In this document: one piece after another, positions 41,997 to 50,650 of the stretch | Position numbering within the stretch: the stretch's first letter is position 1 | How the letters are laid out: every line of letters begins with the position of its first letter | NCBI GenBank assembly: GCA_016703005.1 | Contig: JADJCX010000001.1 | Location: 124,001 to 188,000 of the forward strand | Direction: 5' to 3' | DNA from: Flavobacteriales bacterium | GTDB taxonomy: Bacteria > Bacteroidota > Bacteroidia > Flavobacteriales_F > PHOS-HE28 | Length of the DNA stretch: 64,000 bases | Program-made: the position numbers and the translations under genes | The notes under the pieces: generated by a model | What the model was told of the DNA's origin: nothing | Seen by the model: the letters and a program-made list of their open reading frames with translations, nothing else | Databases searched by the model: none

Positions 41997-43947
41997 CGCA
42001 CTACTGCGGTGGTTGCTGTGTCTTGGCCTGCCGGTCGGATCGCTGTTCGGGCTGTTCCATACTGGCCTTTACGAGCGCATCAGTCAATGGCCATTTGGTA
42101 TTGGGGAGGAAGAAGTCTGGGCATATGCGAGTGTCTTCGACATCCGAGCAAATGATGATCGACCAGCGAGCGGTGAGATGTGGAGTATCGCAACCGGCCA
42201 GCACACCAGCAAGAAGAAGCGCAAGAAGCAGAGCGACGCTGACTGGCGCTCGGCGGCTTTCATTGCGGAAGGCTACTCCGATTCGGTGGAGGTGCGGCGT
42301 ATGATGGACACTGAAGGTGGCTTGGAAATACGCTTTCCGAAGGACAACTATTTCAAGGCCCAGCGGCGGATCTTGCTGTTGCGCATGAAAGATGCGATAC
42401 AACGGTTGGATGCCAGTGGGATAGCGAACTTTCTGAAACTGGCGGTGCCGGAGCGAGAAGCAGTGCGCGTGTCCATCGATGGCAACGAGGCGGACTACGT
42501 TGCGGAAGAGCATATCGATGAGGTGTTCCTCGATAAGCGCGGTTACGCCGATGGGGTGGTCTTCACGCAAGGCTTCAATGCAATGCACCCCGAGCGCTTA
42601 CGTCCGGATACGGACAAGGATTCCGCACTTGCGGAAGAGATCATCGCCAAGGAGCAGGCGATCATGCAAGGCACTGGAGACTTGTCGAACCATATCGACT
42701 TGGATGCCGCAGCGGCATGGTTGATCATGTGTGACATCGAGGAGCGGCGCGATATGATCATGGGTGAAGCCGTGTTCGCGTATGACCGCGCAGCCGGCCG
42801 CATCGTGCCATTGTACCGCGCGCAGCGCAACACGGGCGAGTGGCGCTCCGCCGGTATTCCCGTGGCCAACATCTTCAGCGCGCTGCTGGCCCGCGCCGAC
42901 TTCCGTCAGCGCATGGAGAAACTGAGGGCGCGAGCGGTCGACTTCATTTCCTTGCCAACTGGTCTATGGGCTGCATTCGCAGAGCCGGTCGATCTGCACT
43001 GGTTGGCACAAACCCTTCCCGATCCGAACACTTCTTCAACGAAGGCGAACGACGATGTCGGTACGCCCATCGGCAACACGCTGGCGGATATCGGCGAACG
43101 CTTGGGCGCCGATGTCGATGGCGACATGCTCAGTTTTGTCCGGGGCAAGTACAACATCACGGAGGATGTGATCACACCACCCGGCACCACGGTGATCCTG
43201 GGCAAAGGCACGCGCTGGTTCATTGCACCGGGCAAGCGGGTGGAGGTGAACGGCACCCTCATCATGAACGGCACGGGACCGAATCCTGTGTTCATCCGGC
43301 CAGCCAGCGATGGACCACATGGCGGTATCACCGTGAACGGTGCGGACAGCAGCCGCTGCATCATCAATGGATTGCAGATGAGCGGCGGCGGGAGCAAGGA
43401 GGGCATGCTGGTATTCCGCAATACGGATGTGGAGATGTCCAAGTGCATTCTCAATGGATCGCAGAGCGCACTGGTAAGCATCCAGAAGGGAGCGGTGGAA
43501 GTCTCCGGGTGTGCCTTCATGCGCACCAGTGGCGATGGGCTGCGCTTGACGAACTGCACGGGCAAGGTTGAGGCATGCAATTTCCAGGGCTCCACCGGTC
43601 AAGCCAATGGCGATGGCTTGGTGGTAATGGGCGGCAAGCTTGTCGTGGGCGAGTGCGGTGTTCGCGATCAGCCGGGCACCGGACTGTTGGCCACGAGCGG
43701 TGCCGACGTGACCGCAACCGATTTGCAAGTTGCGGGTTGTGGGACGGGAGTTGGCGCCAGCGATGGCGCTCAACTGGGGTTGGATCGATGCACCATCTCG
43801 AACAATGCACTTGGCCTGCGCGGACTACGCACGCAGCAGCACCGCAAGGGTGGTACCATCACCGTGGTCGGCTGCACGATAGAGGGCAACGGGAAGGAGC
43901 GTGAGTTGGATGATGTCTCGCGCGTGGTTGAAGAACCAGCGAATTGA
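41974..43947 (+). CDS. degenerate CotH-like protein fused to a right-handed beta-helix
   Basis: 657 residues from MAKKRRGSALLRWLLCLGLP (one membrane anchor). Residues about 60-330 keep the CotH layout (RVSIDGNEADYVAEEHIDEV in place of the Glu-Gln-Val motif; GDLSNHIDLDAAAAWLIMCD), but the metal-binding Asp region reads GRIVPLYRAQRN, without the Asp. Residues about 380-640 are beta-helix coils (MNGTGPNPVFIRPA ... GCAFMRTSGDGLRL). It is likely a pseudo-kinase with a carbohydrate-binding or scaffold helix, co-produced with the active-looking CotH protein. Confidence 0.75.
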   Translation: MAKKRRGSALLRWLLCLGLPVGSLFGLFHTGLYERISQWPFGIGEEEVWAYASVFDIRANDDRPASGEMWSIATGQHTSKKKRKKQSDADWRSAAFIAEGYSDSVEVRRMMDTEGGLEIRFPKDNYFKAQRRILLLRMKDAIQRLDASGIANFLKLAVPEREAVRVSIDGNEADYVAEEHIDEVFLDKRGYADGVVFTQGFNAMHPERLRPDTDKDSALAEEIIAKEQAIMQGTGDLSNHIDLDAAAAWLIMCDIEERRDMIMGEAVFAYDRAAGRIVPLYRAQRNTGEWRSAGIPVANIFSALLARADFRQRMEKLRARAVDFISLPTGLWAAFAEPVDLHWLAQTLPDPNTSSTKANDDVGTPIGNTLADIGERLGADVDGDMLSFVRGKYNITEDVITPPGTTVILGKGTRWFIAPGKRVEVNGTLIMNGTGPNPVFIRPASDGPHGGITVNGADSSRCIINGLQMSGGGSKEGMLVFRNTDVEMSKCILNGSQSALVSIQKGAVEVSGCAFMRTSGDGLRLTNCTGKVEACNFQGSTGQANGDGLVVMGGKLVVGECGVRDQPGTGLLATSGADVTATDLQVAGCGTGVGASDGAQLGLDRCTISNNALGLRGLRTQQHRKGGTITVVGCTIEGNGKERELDDVSRVVEEPAN

Positions 43948-43980
43948 TCGCAGGAAGCCGCGCGCCGGTACTTTGGTCGC

Positions 43981-44943
43981 ATGGGCGAAGCCATCGGTCA
44001 CTTGTTACGGCGTAAGGCTGTTGAAGCCGGCCTGTTGGGCATCGGTGGTGCGGGCAAGGCGCGGGTGCTCATGTACCATGGCATCGGCGACCCTGGCTGC
44101 CACAAGGTGAACATCCGGCACATCGGTGTGGATGTGTTCGAGCGGCACTTGCAACGCTATCGCGAGTGCTTCCATGTCGTTCCGCTCGCGGCGATCTTCG
44201 ATGGCGAGCGCCATCCAAAGAAGCTCACCGTAGCACTCACTTTCGACGATGGCTTGCGCAACAACCTCACGCATGCACTGCCGTTGCTGGAGAAGTACGC
44301 AACACCTGCCTCGTTCTTCATCACCGGAGCTAACCCTTTAGGCTTGCCCATCCTTTGGGGCGATCTGCTCGACTTGTCAGCACATGTCGGTGCCGAAGAT
44401 GATGTCCATGTGGACGGGCGGGGTTGGCATCTGGATGACGGGCAATACCGTTCGCAGGATGAGCTGTTGCGCAACCACATCAAGGAACGCGGCATCTGGG
44501 CGCCGAAGCAGCAACTGTACGATCAACTATCGCATCAACTCGATGGTGCGTTCCAGCCATTGCGCATGTTCTGGGAGTTGCTGAGCGATGCCGATATCAA
44601 GCAGATGGCAGATCGTCCGCTCGTGACCATCGGCAGCCATGGCTGGTGGCATAACAACATGGGCAACATCCCATTGGCTGATGCCATGGATGAGGTTCGG
44701 AACAGCACAGCCTACCTCGAGCAACTCATCGGCAGGCCGGTCAACAGTATCGCTTGGCCGGATGGATCATACTCGGAGCAACTGACACAAGCCGCGGAGG
44801 CCTTGGGCGTTACACAACAATTGGCGGTCGGTTATCTACAGTCCAATGATGCGGCTAACCCTCGACTCCTTGACCGCTACGGCATCTACGACTTCCCGAT
44901 ACACCCGCGCTTCCTGTTGCACAGCATTGCACGCGGATCATAG
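43981..44943 (+). CDS. polysaccharide deacetylase (NodB/CE4)
   Basis: 320 residues with the NodB motif 1 Asp-Asp in VALTFDDGLRNNL, motif 2 in TIGSHGWWHNNM (His metal ligands) and a later conserved PDGSYSEQL. There is no signal peptide, and the start GEAIGHLLRRKAVEAG is cytoplasmic-like. CE4 enzymes remove N-acetyl groups from chitin-like or peptidoglycan sugars. It follows the two CotH genes by 33 nt, so a shared surface-polysaccharide role is probable. Confidence 0.85.
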   Translation: MGEAIGHLLRRKAVEAGLLGIGGAGKARVLMYHGIGDPGCHKVNIRHIGVDVFERHLQRYRECFHVVPLAAIFDGERHPKKLTVALTFDDGLRNNLTHALPLLEKYATPASFFITGANPLGLPILWGDLLDLSAHVGAEDDVHVDGRGWHLDDGQYRSQDELLRNHIKERGIWAPKQQLYDQLSHQLDGAFQPLRMFWELLSDADIKQMADRPLVTIGSHGWWHNNMGNIPLADAMDEVRNSTAYLEQLIGRPVNSIAWPDGSYSEQLTQAAEALGVTQQLAVGYLQSNDAANPRLLDRYGIYDFPIHPRFLLHSIARGS

Positions 44944-45023
44944 CGCACTGATCTCGTCGAGAATGGTCGGACCCTCTCGTTTAACTGTCACTTCGAGCGA
45001 GCCGAGAAGGGGCAGGGTGGGGT

Positions 45024-45680
45024 CTATTTCTTCCCCTTCCGCGCAGCGTAGCTGGCGTTCATGCCGGCGATGAGATCGTAGCTGATGTCGAGGCCCGGGT
45101 TGCCAGGCCAAACTTGTCCGCCCGGCTGCATCATGATCACGTAGTCGTAACCGGCTTTGCTATTGTACTCCTTCAGGAATTCCACCAGCTCGTGGTTCAG
45201 GTCGGAGCGCAATTGCATTTCCAATCGCTGGAGTTCCTCAGCGCTCTTCTCATTCATCCTTCCCAGCTCCTCTTCCAGTTCCTGCACGCGCTTCACGTTC
45301 TTCTCGTATTCGGCTTTGGTGGCGTAGGTGGGGTCTTGCGCCAATATCGCGTCCACTTCATCCTGTCCTTTTTTCTGAGCGGCGGCCAACTTGTTCTCCA
45401 ATTGGCTCACTACGCTGGTGTAACGTGCGCGCTGGTCCTTCACCAAGTCCAAGCGGACGTTCAGCGTGTCGAGGTCAAAGAAGGCGATACGGGCCTCCTT
45501 CAGCGCACTGCGGTCCACAGTGCTGTCCAGTGGGATGATGAACGCGGCCGAGCTATCGGTATCGCTGTCGGTGGAAGTCGAAGCGGTGCCGGTGGACGTT
45601 CCGCGCACTAAGCCGAAGACGACCAGCGCGGTGAGCACTACGTTCCAAACGATCAGCAGAATAGAGGTGTTCTTGGACAT
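45024..45680 (-). CDS. OmpH/Skp-like chaperone
   Basis: 218 residues with an N-terminal membrane segment (ILLIVWNVVLTALVVFGLV), a Ser/Thr/Asp-rich stretch, then KEARIAFFDLDTLNVRLDL and a long coiled coil (QLENKLAAAQKKGQDEVDAI ... RVQELEEELGRMNEK), ending in a strand-rich DYVIMMQPGGQVWPG segment. This is the Skp/OmpH shape, with an uncleaved anchor instead of a signal peptide. It may hold outer-membrane proteins in the periplasm. Confidence 0.85.
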   Translation of the reverse strand: MSKNTSILLIVWNVVLTALVVFGLVRGTSTGTASTSTDSDTDSSAAFIIPLDSTVDRSALKEARIAFFDLDTLNVRLDLVKDQRARYTSVVSQLENKLAAAQKKGQDEVDAILAQDPTYATKAEYEKNVKRVQELEEELGRMNEKSAEELQRLEMQLRSDLNHELVEFLKEYNSKAGYDYVIMMQPGGQVWPGNPGLDISYDLIAGMNASYAARKGKK

Positions 45681-45684
45681 GGGT

Positions 45685-45719
45685 AAAAAGAAGGGGGCGA
45701 AGTTAGACCCCGCCCCCTT
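45685..45719 (-). terminator. intrinsic terminator of the T9SS gene at 45736
   Basis: A 9-bp stem (AAGGGGGCG / CGCCCCCTT) with a T-run (CTTTTT on the minus strand) lies 17 nt after the stop of the minus-strand gene and inside the leader of the next gene. Confidence 0.8.
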
Positions 45720-45735
45720 TCGGTTCCGTGTTGTC

Positions 45736-47088
45736 TTATCGCGCTATCAGCAGCGGTTCCACACGTCGGCGTGCATCGCTCGCGAACGACATGGTGTAAG
45801 CGCCCGGCGCGATGCTCCGCACATCGATCAGCACAGGTTCTTGGCCCACCACCGTGTTCGCGTGTAGGACGGTCTTGCCTTGGACATCGATCAACGTGAA
45901 CGTGTAACGACCAGCAGGAAGACCCTGAACGGCCACTTGGTCCTTCGCCGGGTTGGGCACCAGCACCAGTGCTGCGTTGCTTAGTTCATCGATCCCGGTG
46001 TACGTATCAATGCTCACGCACACGGTATCGTTCAGCACATCGGCGTCGTTGCCGAAGGTGGGCCAAGTGCACATGAAGCCCGTACCATCCGTTATGGGCG
46101 TGTACATCTGCGTGAAGGTGAAGAGCGAGCTGTCGCCGGGTGCGATCGCAGGGCCCGTGTAGTTCTGCGTCACCACCGGCTCGCTTTCGAACTGGTAGTT
46201 CATCGGGAAGTTGTTCATCGATTGGTTACCGAAGTTCTTCACCCATGAGCGCACGGTCACGGGGCTGCCCACATCAATACCGTTGATGAGACCGAAGAAG
46301 CCCGTGCAGCCCAGATCGAAGACAGGAGGCTGGATCGCTTGTATGCCCAAGTGGAAATCGTACAGTGTGCGATCGCGGTACTCGGCCCACACGTTGTCGA
46401 GGCACTCGTAGCTGCGCAGACTGATCGGTAGTTGCGGGTACTGTGCAATGTTGATGTTCTGGCCGCCCATGTACCACTGCACGTAGACGCCACCGTCGTA
46501 CAACGTGAACCGCGTTGCCAGCGGAATGACCTTGTCGCCCGGGCCGGCGTTGGCCGGTGGTACGAATACGCTGTCGAGCAATGTGCCGGGGCCGCCGTTC
46601 GCGCCATCATCATCGTACACACGCATGTAGAAGCCCACCAGACCCGCGTTGCTCATGATGCGGCAGGTGGTGGCGTTGAAATAGATGGGGTAGTAGTGCG
46701 GCACGATGTGTACACCAACTCCACCGTTGCCCCCGTTCCAGCCGATGCCGATACCGTCGTCCGTAGCACCGGCCCACTTCAGGTTAACGGTGCTCAGTGA
46801 GGTGTCGAATACGATCAGTTCCTGCACACGGATGTTGTTGCTGCCCACCATCTCGTTGGGTATGCCGTTCAACTCGGCGCGGTAGCTGTAAATACCCGAG
46901 GTGCCCAGCGTGAATGGCGTGTTGTAGATGATGGTGGTGTCGAGCCCCGGTACCAAGTAGTTGATGGTCTGCGCGTCGCTGGCCACCACTTGGCCCAGTG
47001 AATTGATCACGCTGATGTCGGTATCGAACGGCCCCACGTCCACGTTTCCGGTATTGCGGTAATTGGCCACCAGCTCAGTCGGGGCCAT
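45736..47088 (-). CDS. secreted T9SS protein, C-terminal part (frameshift)
   Basis: 450 residues: CARDB/Ig-like strands (PTELVANYRNTGNVDVGPFD), a large galactose-binding-like segment (HIVPHYYPIYFNATTCRIMS ... FMRVYDDDGANGG), and a complete type A T9SS tail (LVPNPAKDQVAVQGLPAGRY ... GAYTMSFASDARRRVEP). The opening residues are not a real start. The gene continues upstream in the other frame (47075-47857). The two parts overlap at the GGGG run at 47081-47084. Confidence 0.8.
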   Translation of the reverse strand: MAPTELVANYRNTGNVDVGPFDTDISVINSLGQVVASDAQTINYLVPGLDTTIIYNTPFTLGTSGIYSYRAELNGIPNEMVGSNNIRVQELIVFDTSLSTVNLKWAGATDDGIGIGWNGGNGGVGVHIVPHYYPIYFNATTCRIMSNAGLVGFYMRVYDDDGANGGPGTLLDSVFVPPANAGPGDKVIPLATRFTLYDGGVYVQWYMGGQNINIAQYPQLPISLRSYECLDNVWAEYRDRTLYDFHLGIQAIQPPVFDLGCTGFFGLINGIDVGSPVTVRSWVKNFGNQSMNNFPMNYQFESEPVVTQNYTGPAIAPGDSSLFTFTQMYTPITDGTGFMCTWPTFGNDADVLNDTVCVSIDTYTGIDELSNAALVLVPNPAKDQVAVQGLPAGRYTFTLIDVQGKTVLHANTVVGQEPVLIDVRSIAPGAYTMSFASDARRRVEPLLIAR

Positions 47089-47857
47089 AGCGCTTCAGCA
47101 TCCGTCCTTGTGTGCCCTCGTCAGTGTTCCATTCAACGCTCGCATCGCTCACCTGCAACAACGGAATGGCGGGGTTGTAGTAGCGCACCGCGTAACCGGC
47201 AACAGGATAAGTGTCCGCGCTGTGCGCCAGACCGATGTCGCCGGTGATGCTCTCGATGCCCATGCTCAGGTCCTGGTTCTGCGTAAGGCCCTGTTGGTCT
47301 TGTATCTGCACGGTGATGGTGCTGTCCTGCTTGTTGAGGATCACTTGGAAGGTGTTGCTGCCCGTGTAGCTCGGTGGCAGCGGACTCCAGAACGGCACGT
47401 TGATCCAACTCACCACGGTCACCGTTGCATCGTCGTAGAGGAAACACTGCGCGGTGTTGCCCACGCCGAAGAAGTTAAGATCGGCCATCATGGCCGCCAC
47501 GTAATCGTTGGCGCCACCGGCCTGCGGGATCAACGGGAACAATGAAGCGATGTTCACGCTGTTGAAGGCGATGTAGCCGTTGCTACCGATCCAGATCTTC
47601 TTGGGCTCGTACCAGTAGTACGGCATGTTGGTCTGCATAACGAAGGGTCCCACCACGTTGTCGTCGGCGAGACCGGTCACAGGAACACCGATCGTGGTAA
47701 TGTCGAACCAGTTATAAACCGGCCCACCGGGCTCGTTACTGTCCTTCCAGATATAGCCATACTGGTCCGGACCGCCTTGCAGGGCAAAGGCCGCGGAAAG
47801 GGCCGGAACGGTGAGAATGGTGAGAATGGTTCGGCGTAGAGTAGCGGTTATCATCAT
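47075..47857 (-). CDS. secreted T9SS protein, N-terminal part (frameshift)
   Basis: It starts MMITATLRRTILTILTVPAL, a signal peptide, then a lectin-like/beta domain (GPDQYGYIWKDSNEPGGPVY, WIGSNGYIAFNS, VILNKQDSTITVQIQDQQG). It stops soon after EGTQGRMLKRYGPD. Removing one C from the four-base C run (coding strand, 47081-47084) rejoins PTELVANYRN in the C-terminal part. The intact protein would be about 705 residues and exported. Confidence 0.8.
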   Translation of the reverse strand: MMITATLRRTILTILTVPALSAAFALQGGPDQYGYIWKDSNEPGGPVYNWFDITTIGVPVTGLADDNVVGPFVMQTNMPYYWYEPKKIWIGSNGYIAFNSVNIASLFPLIPQAGGANDYVAAMMADLNFFGVGNTAQCFLYDDATVTVVSWINVPFWSPLPPSYTGSNTFQVILNKQDSTITVQIQDQQGLTQNQDLSMGIESITGDIGLAHSADTYPVAGYAVRYYNPAIPLLQVSDASVEWNTDEGTQGRMLKRYGPD

Positions 47858-47964
47858 GGCGCAACAGGTTTGGGCGAACCGAATGTAAGCGGGGAAGGGA
47901 GAAGCCTGTGAAATGGCTTTGGGGGAGGGGGTCGTGCAGACCTGCCTTGCCGAAAGTCAGATCC

Positions 47965-48675
47965 TCACAAACTCAGCAGCTCCTTGAAGCGGGCACTTTG
48001 CCTGCGGCTTACCTCTACCTGCTCGCCGCCTTTCAGTTTCACCATCAGGCCGCCGTTGAACCACGGTTCGATCTTCTCCACCCACTGTAGGTTGATGATG
48101 TGCTTGCGGCTGGTGCGGAAGAACACAAGGGGGTCCAAGCGCTTCTCCAAGGTGTTGAGGCTGCGCAGCACCATGGGTTTCTGGTCATTGAAGTACACGC
48201 GTATGTAGTTGCCCTCGCTCTGGAAATACCGTACGTCCTTGAGGGTGCAGAACCAGCACTTCTCGCCGTCGCGCAGGAAGATCTGGTCATCGGCGTGCAG
48301 CATGTCACGCTGTGGTGCACCGGCCTCCGTGATGCGCGGCACCTTGTTCAACGCGGCTTCGAGGCGCGCAGGCTCCACGGGCTTCATCACGTAGTCGAGC
48401 GCATTCACTTTGAAGGCGTGCAGCGCGTGCTCGTCGTAGGCCGTAACGAAGATCACGTGCGGCGCGGGGTCCAGTGCTTCCAGCAATTGGAAACCGTCGC
48501 GGCCCGGCATGTTCACGTCCAGGAAGAGCAGGTCGGGCCTAAGTTCGTGCACCAGCTTTTCGGCTTCGTCGGCGTTGGCCGCTTCGCCCACCACTTCCAC
48601 TTCGTGGTGTTTTGCCAGCAGGCTCATCAGCTCTTTGCGCGCAAGGCGCTCGTCATCAACGATCAGTGCTTTCAT
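47965..48675 (-). CDS. LytTR-type response regulator
   Basis: 236 residues. The receiver has phospho-Asp in LLFLDVNMPGRDGF and Lys in DYVMKPVEPAR. A LytTR DNA-binding domain follows (GEKCWFCTLKDVRYFQSEGN, HIINLQWVEKIEPWF). It is the partner of the sensor kinase 87 nt upstream on the same strand, in kinase-regulator order. In this phylum such pairs often control cell-wall or envelope genes; targets are unknown. Confidence 0.92.
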   Translation of the reverse strand: MKALIVDDERLARKELMSLLAKHHEVEVVGEAANADEAEKLVHELRPDLLFLDVNMPGRDGFQLLEALDPAPHVIFVTAYDEHALHAFKVNALDYVMKPVEPARLEAALNKVPRITEAGAPQRDMLHADDQIFLRDGEKCWFCTLKDVRYFQSEGNYIRVYFNDQKPMVLRSLNTLEKRLDPLVFFRTSRKHIINLQWVEKIEPWFNGGLMVKLKGGEQVEVSRRQSARFKELLSL

Positions 48676-48762
48676 CGGTTACGGTGTTGTGTCGACCCAG
48701 TGGGTCGACGGTACGGGAGGGAGTTTTCTATCCGGTTCCACATTTTCACATCTCACACATCA

Positions 48763-49821
48763 TCACATTTCCTTCCGCGGAATGCTCACATGCGTCGTCA
48801 CCATTCCATTGCTGTTCATGATGGTAAGTTCGGCTTGGTCGCCATAGAGCAGCTGCAGGCGCTTGCGCGTATTGCGCAGTCCGATGCCGGTGCTGTTGCC
48901 GTTGTGCACTGGATGATCGAGCACGCCGCTGTTGGCCACGGTGAGCAGCACGATGCCTTCGCCGCGCTCGGCGCTGATGCGTACGGTGCCGCCCTTGGTC
49001 AGCTTGGCAATGCCGTGCTTCACAGCGTTCTCGGCCAAGGTTTGTAGCATCATCGGCGGCACGTACAGTTGCTCGGTGGCGGGGTCTATGTTCCACTCCA
49101 CGTTCAAGCGCTCTTCGAAACGGATCCGTTCCAGCGCGAGGTAATCGCGCACCACGGCGAGCTCCTCGCTCAGGGGTACGCTCTTTTTGCGTCCGGTGAG
49201 GAGGCTGCTGCGCAGGATGCCGCTCAATTGGGTAATGGCCTGTTTGGCCGTGGCGGGGTCTTCATCGATCAGCGCGCGTATGCTGTTCATGGCGTTGAAG
49301 ATGAAGTGCGGGTTCATCTGGTTTCGCAACATGCTCAGTTCGCTTTCGCGCATGGCGCCTTCCAGCCGCAGGTTGCGCACTTCCTCGCGGCGGTGTGCAA
49401 CGAACCAGTGGTAAGCGAAGTAGCCGAAGCCCCACAACACATACAGCACGCTCCAGTTCTGCACCAGCGTGAACACATCACGGCCCGGTATGCTGAGCAT
49501 GGGTTGCAGATCGGAGAACAGCACATCGTTGATGAAGGCGTGCACGCTGAAGCTCAAGCCACCGAGAATGGCTGAACTGATGAGCAGGCGCAGCAACACT
49601 TGTCCCAACGTCATGTCAAGCCACTCGCGCTGTGCGATGTACCAACGCAGCACGTGGCTCATGGCAATACCCAGCAGGTAGATCACGACCAGCGTCCGCA
49701 CCAGCTCGGTCTTGAAGGTGCCGTTCAAATAATTGAACATGATGACCACGGCCACCCACAACCCCCAGCCGCCGAGTTGCGCGCTCCAATACACCAACTG
49801 CTTGCGTTGCTTGCCGGTCAT
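48763..49821 (-). CDS. LytS-type sensor histidine kinase
   Basis: 352 residues with four N-terminal membrane helices (about residues 9-125: GWGLWVAVVIMFNYL, LVVIYLLGIAMSHVL, LLRLLISSAILGGLSF, VLYVLWGFGYFAYHW), then a His_kinase region with the phospho-His in MLRNQMNPHFIFNAMNSI, then a HATPase_c domain (ENAVKHGI, TGIGLRNTRKRL). It has no extracellular sensor domain and may sense within the membrane. It pairs with the LytTR regulator. Confidence 0.92.
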   Translation of the reverse strand: MTGKQRKQLVYWSAQLGGWGLWVAVVIMFNYLNGTFKTELVRTLVVIYLLGIAMSHVLRWYIAQREWLDMTLGQVLLRLLISSAILGGLSFSVHAFINDVLFSDLQPMLSIPGRDVFTLVQNWSVLYVLWGFGYFAYHWFVAHRREEVRNLRLEGAMRESELSMLRNQMNPHFIFNAMNSIRALIDEDPATAKQAITQLSGILRSSLLTGRKKSVPLSEELAVVRDYLALERIRFEERLNVEWNIDPATEQLYVPPMMLQTLAENAVKHGIAKLTKGGTVRISAERGEGIVLLTVANSGVLDHPVHNGNSTGIGLRNTRKRLQLLYGDQAELTIMNSNGMVTTHVSIPRKEM

Positions 49822-50065
49822 GCTGGGCGAATGTACCGGGGCGCCCCGGCGCCATCTTCCCGATCACACGAGCGGCCTTCTTCTGACCTTCTCCGGTTGA
49901 GGGCCTCAGGCTTCAGGTTGGGCGCTGGGCACACCTGAACCAGTGCGGCTGGTCGACCGCGCAGTTTCACCGAGGTTGTCAAAGTGCGTCAGGAAAGCTC
50001 GCGGCTCGTGGCTCACGGCTAGAGGCTGCACCTGGAGGCTGTACCCCGAGGCTACCTTGCCCGCG

Positions 50066-50650
50066 ATGAACTTCCTCGGCCATCTGTATTTGAGCGGCAG
50101 CGATCCGTTGGTGATGGTGGGCAACTTCATGGCCGACGCCGTGAAGGGTCGGGACTTGTCGAGCTATCACCCTGATCTGCAACGTGGCATCCGCTTGCAC
50201 CGCAGGATCGACAGTTTCACGGATCAGCATCCGATCACCGCTATCGGGCGCGAACGCGTGAGAGCACATTGTGGCAAGTATTCAGGGGTGGCGTTGGACC
50301 TCTTTTATGATCATTTGCTGGCAAGCGAGTGGTCACGCTTCCATGCCGAACCGTTGCCAGTGTTCGCGCAGCGCTGCTACCGATTGCTGGGTGAAGAACA
50401 AGCCTTGTTGCCCGAACGTACACGGCATATGTTACCCTATATGGTAAAAGGCGATTGGCTCACCTCCTACGCGACCATCGGAGGTATCGGCAGGGCGTTG
50501 GGCGGGCTCAGCCAGCGGGCCTTTCGGGCGGAAGCATTGCAAGGCGCGGAAGTCGTGCTGCATGAGCACATCCTTGTGTACCGGGATGAATTCAGCACTT
50601 TTCTTGCGGCGATCCAGGAACACATTCGCGAAGCAAACAATGAAGAGTAG
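50066..50650 (+). CDS. acyl-carrier-protein phosphodiesterase (AcpH-like)
   Basis: 194 residues from MNFLGHLYLSGSDPLVMVGN. It has conserved family features: NFMADAVKG, RGIRLHRRIDSFTD, GVALDLFYDHLLASEW and MLPYMVKGDWLTSYATIGGI. It belongs to the HD-like AcpH family, which removes the phosphopantetheine arm of acyl carrier protein. An in-frame extension upstream passes through short GAGGCTG-type repeats and is rejected. It overlaps the start of the MltF-like gene by 11 nt, so the two are coupled. Confidence 0.85.
   Translation: MNFLGHLYLSGSDPLVMVGNFMADAVKGRDLSSYHPDLQRGIRLHRRIDSFTDQHPITAIGRERVRAHCGKYSGVALDLFYDHLLASEWSRFHAEPLPVFAQRCYRLLGEEQALLPERTRHMLPYMVKGDWLTSYATIGGIGRALGGLSQRAFRAEALQGAEVVLHEHILVYRDEFSTFLAAIQEHIREANNEE

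Noticed and set aside
50000..50065. GAGGCTG-rich short direct repeats before the ACP phosphodiesterase gene
   Set aside because: Too short and irregular to support as a defined element.
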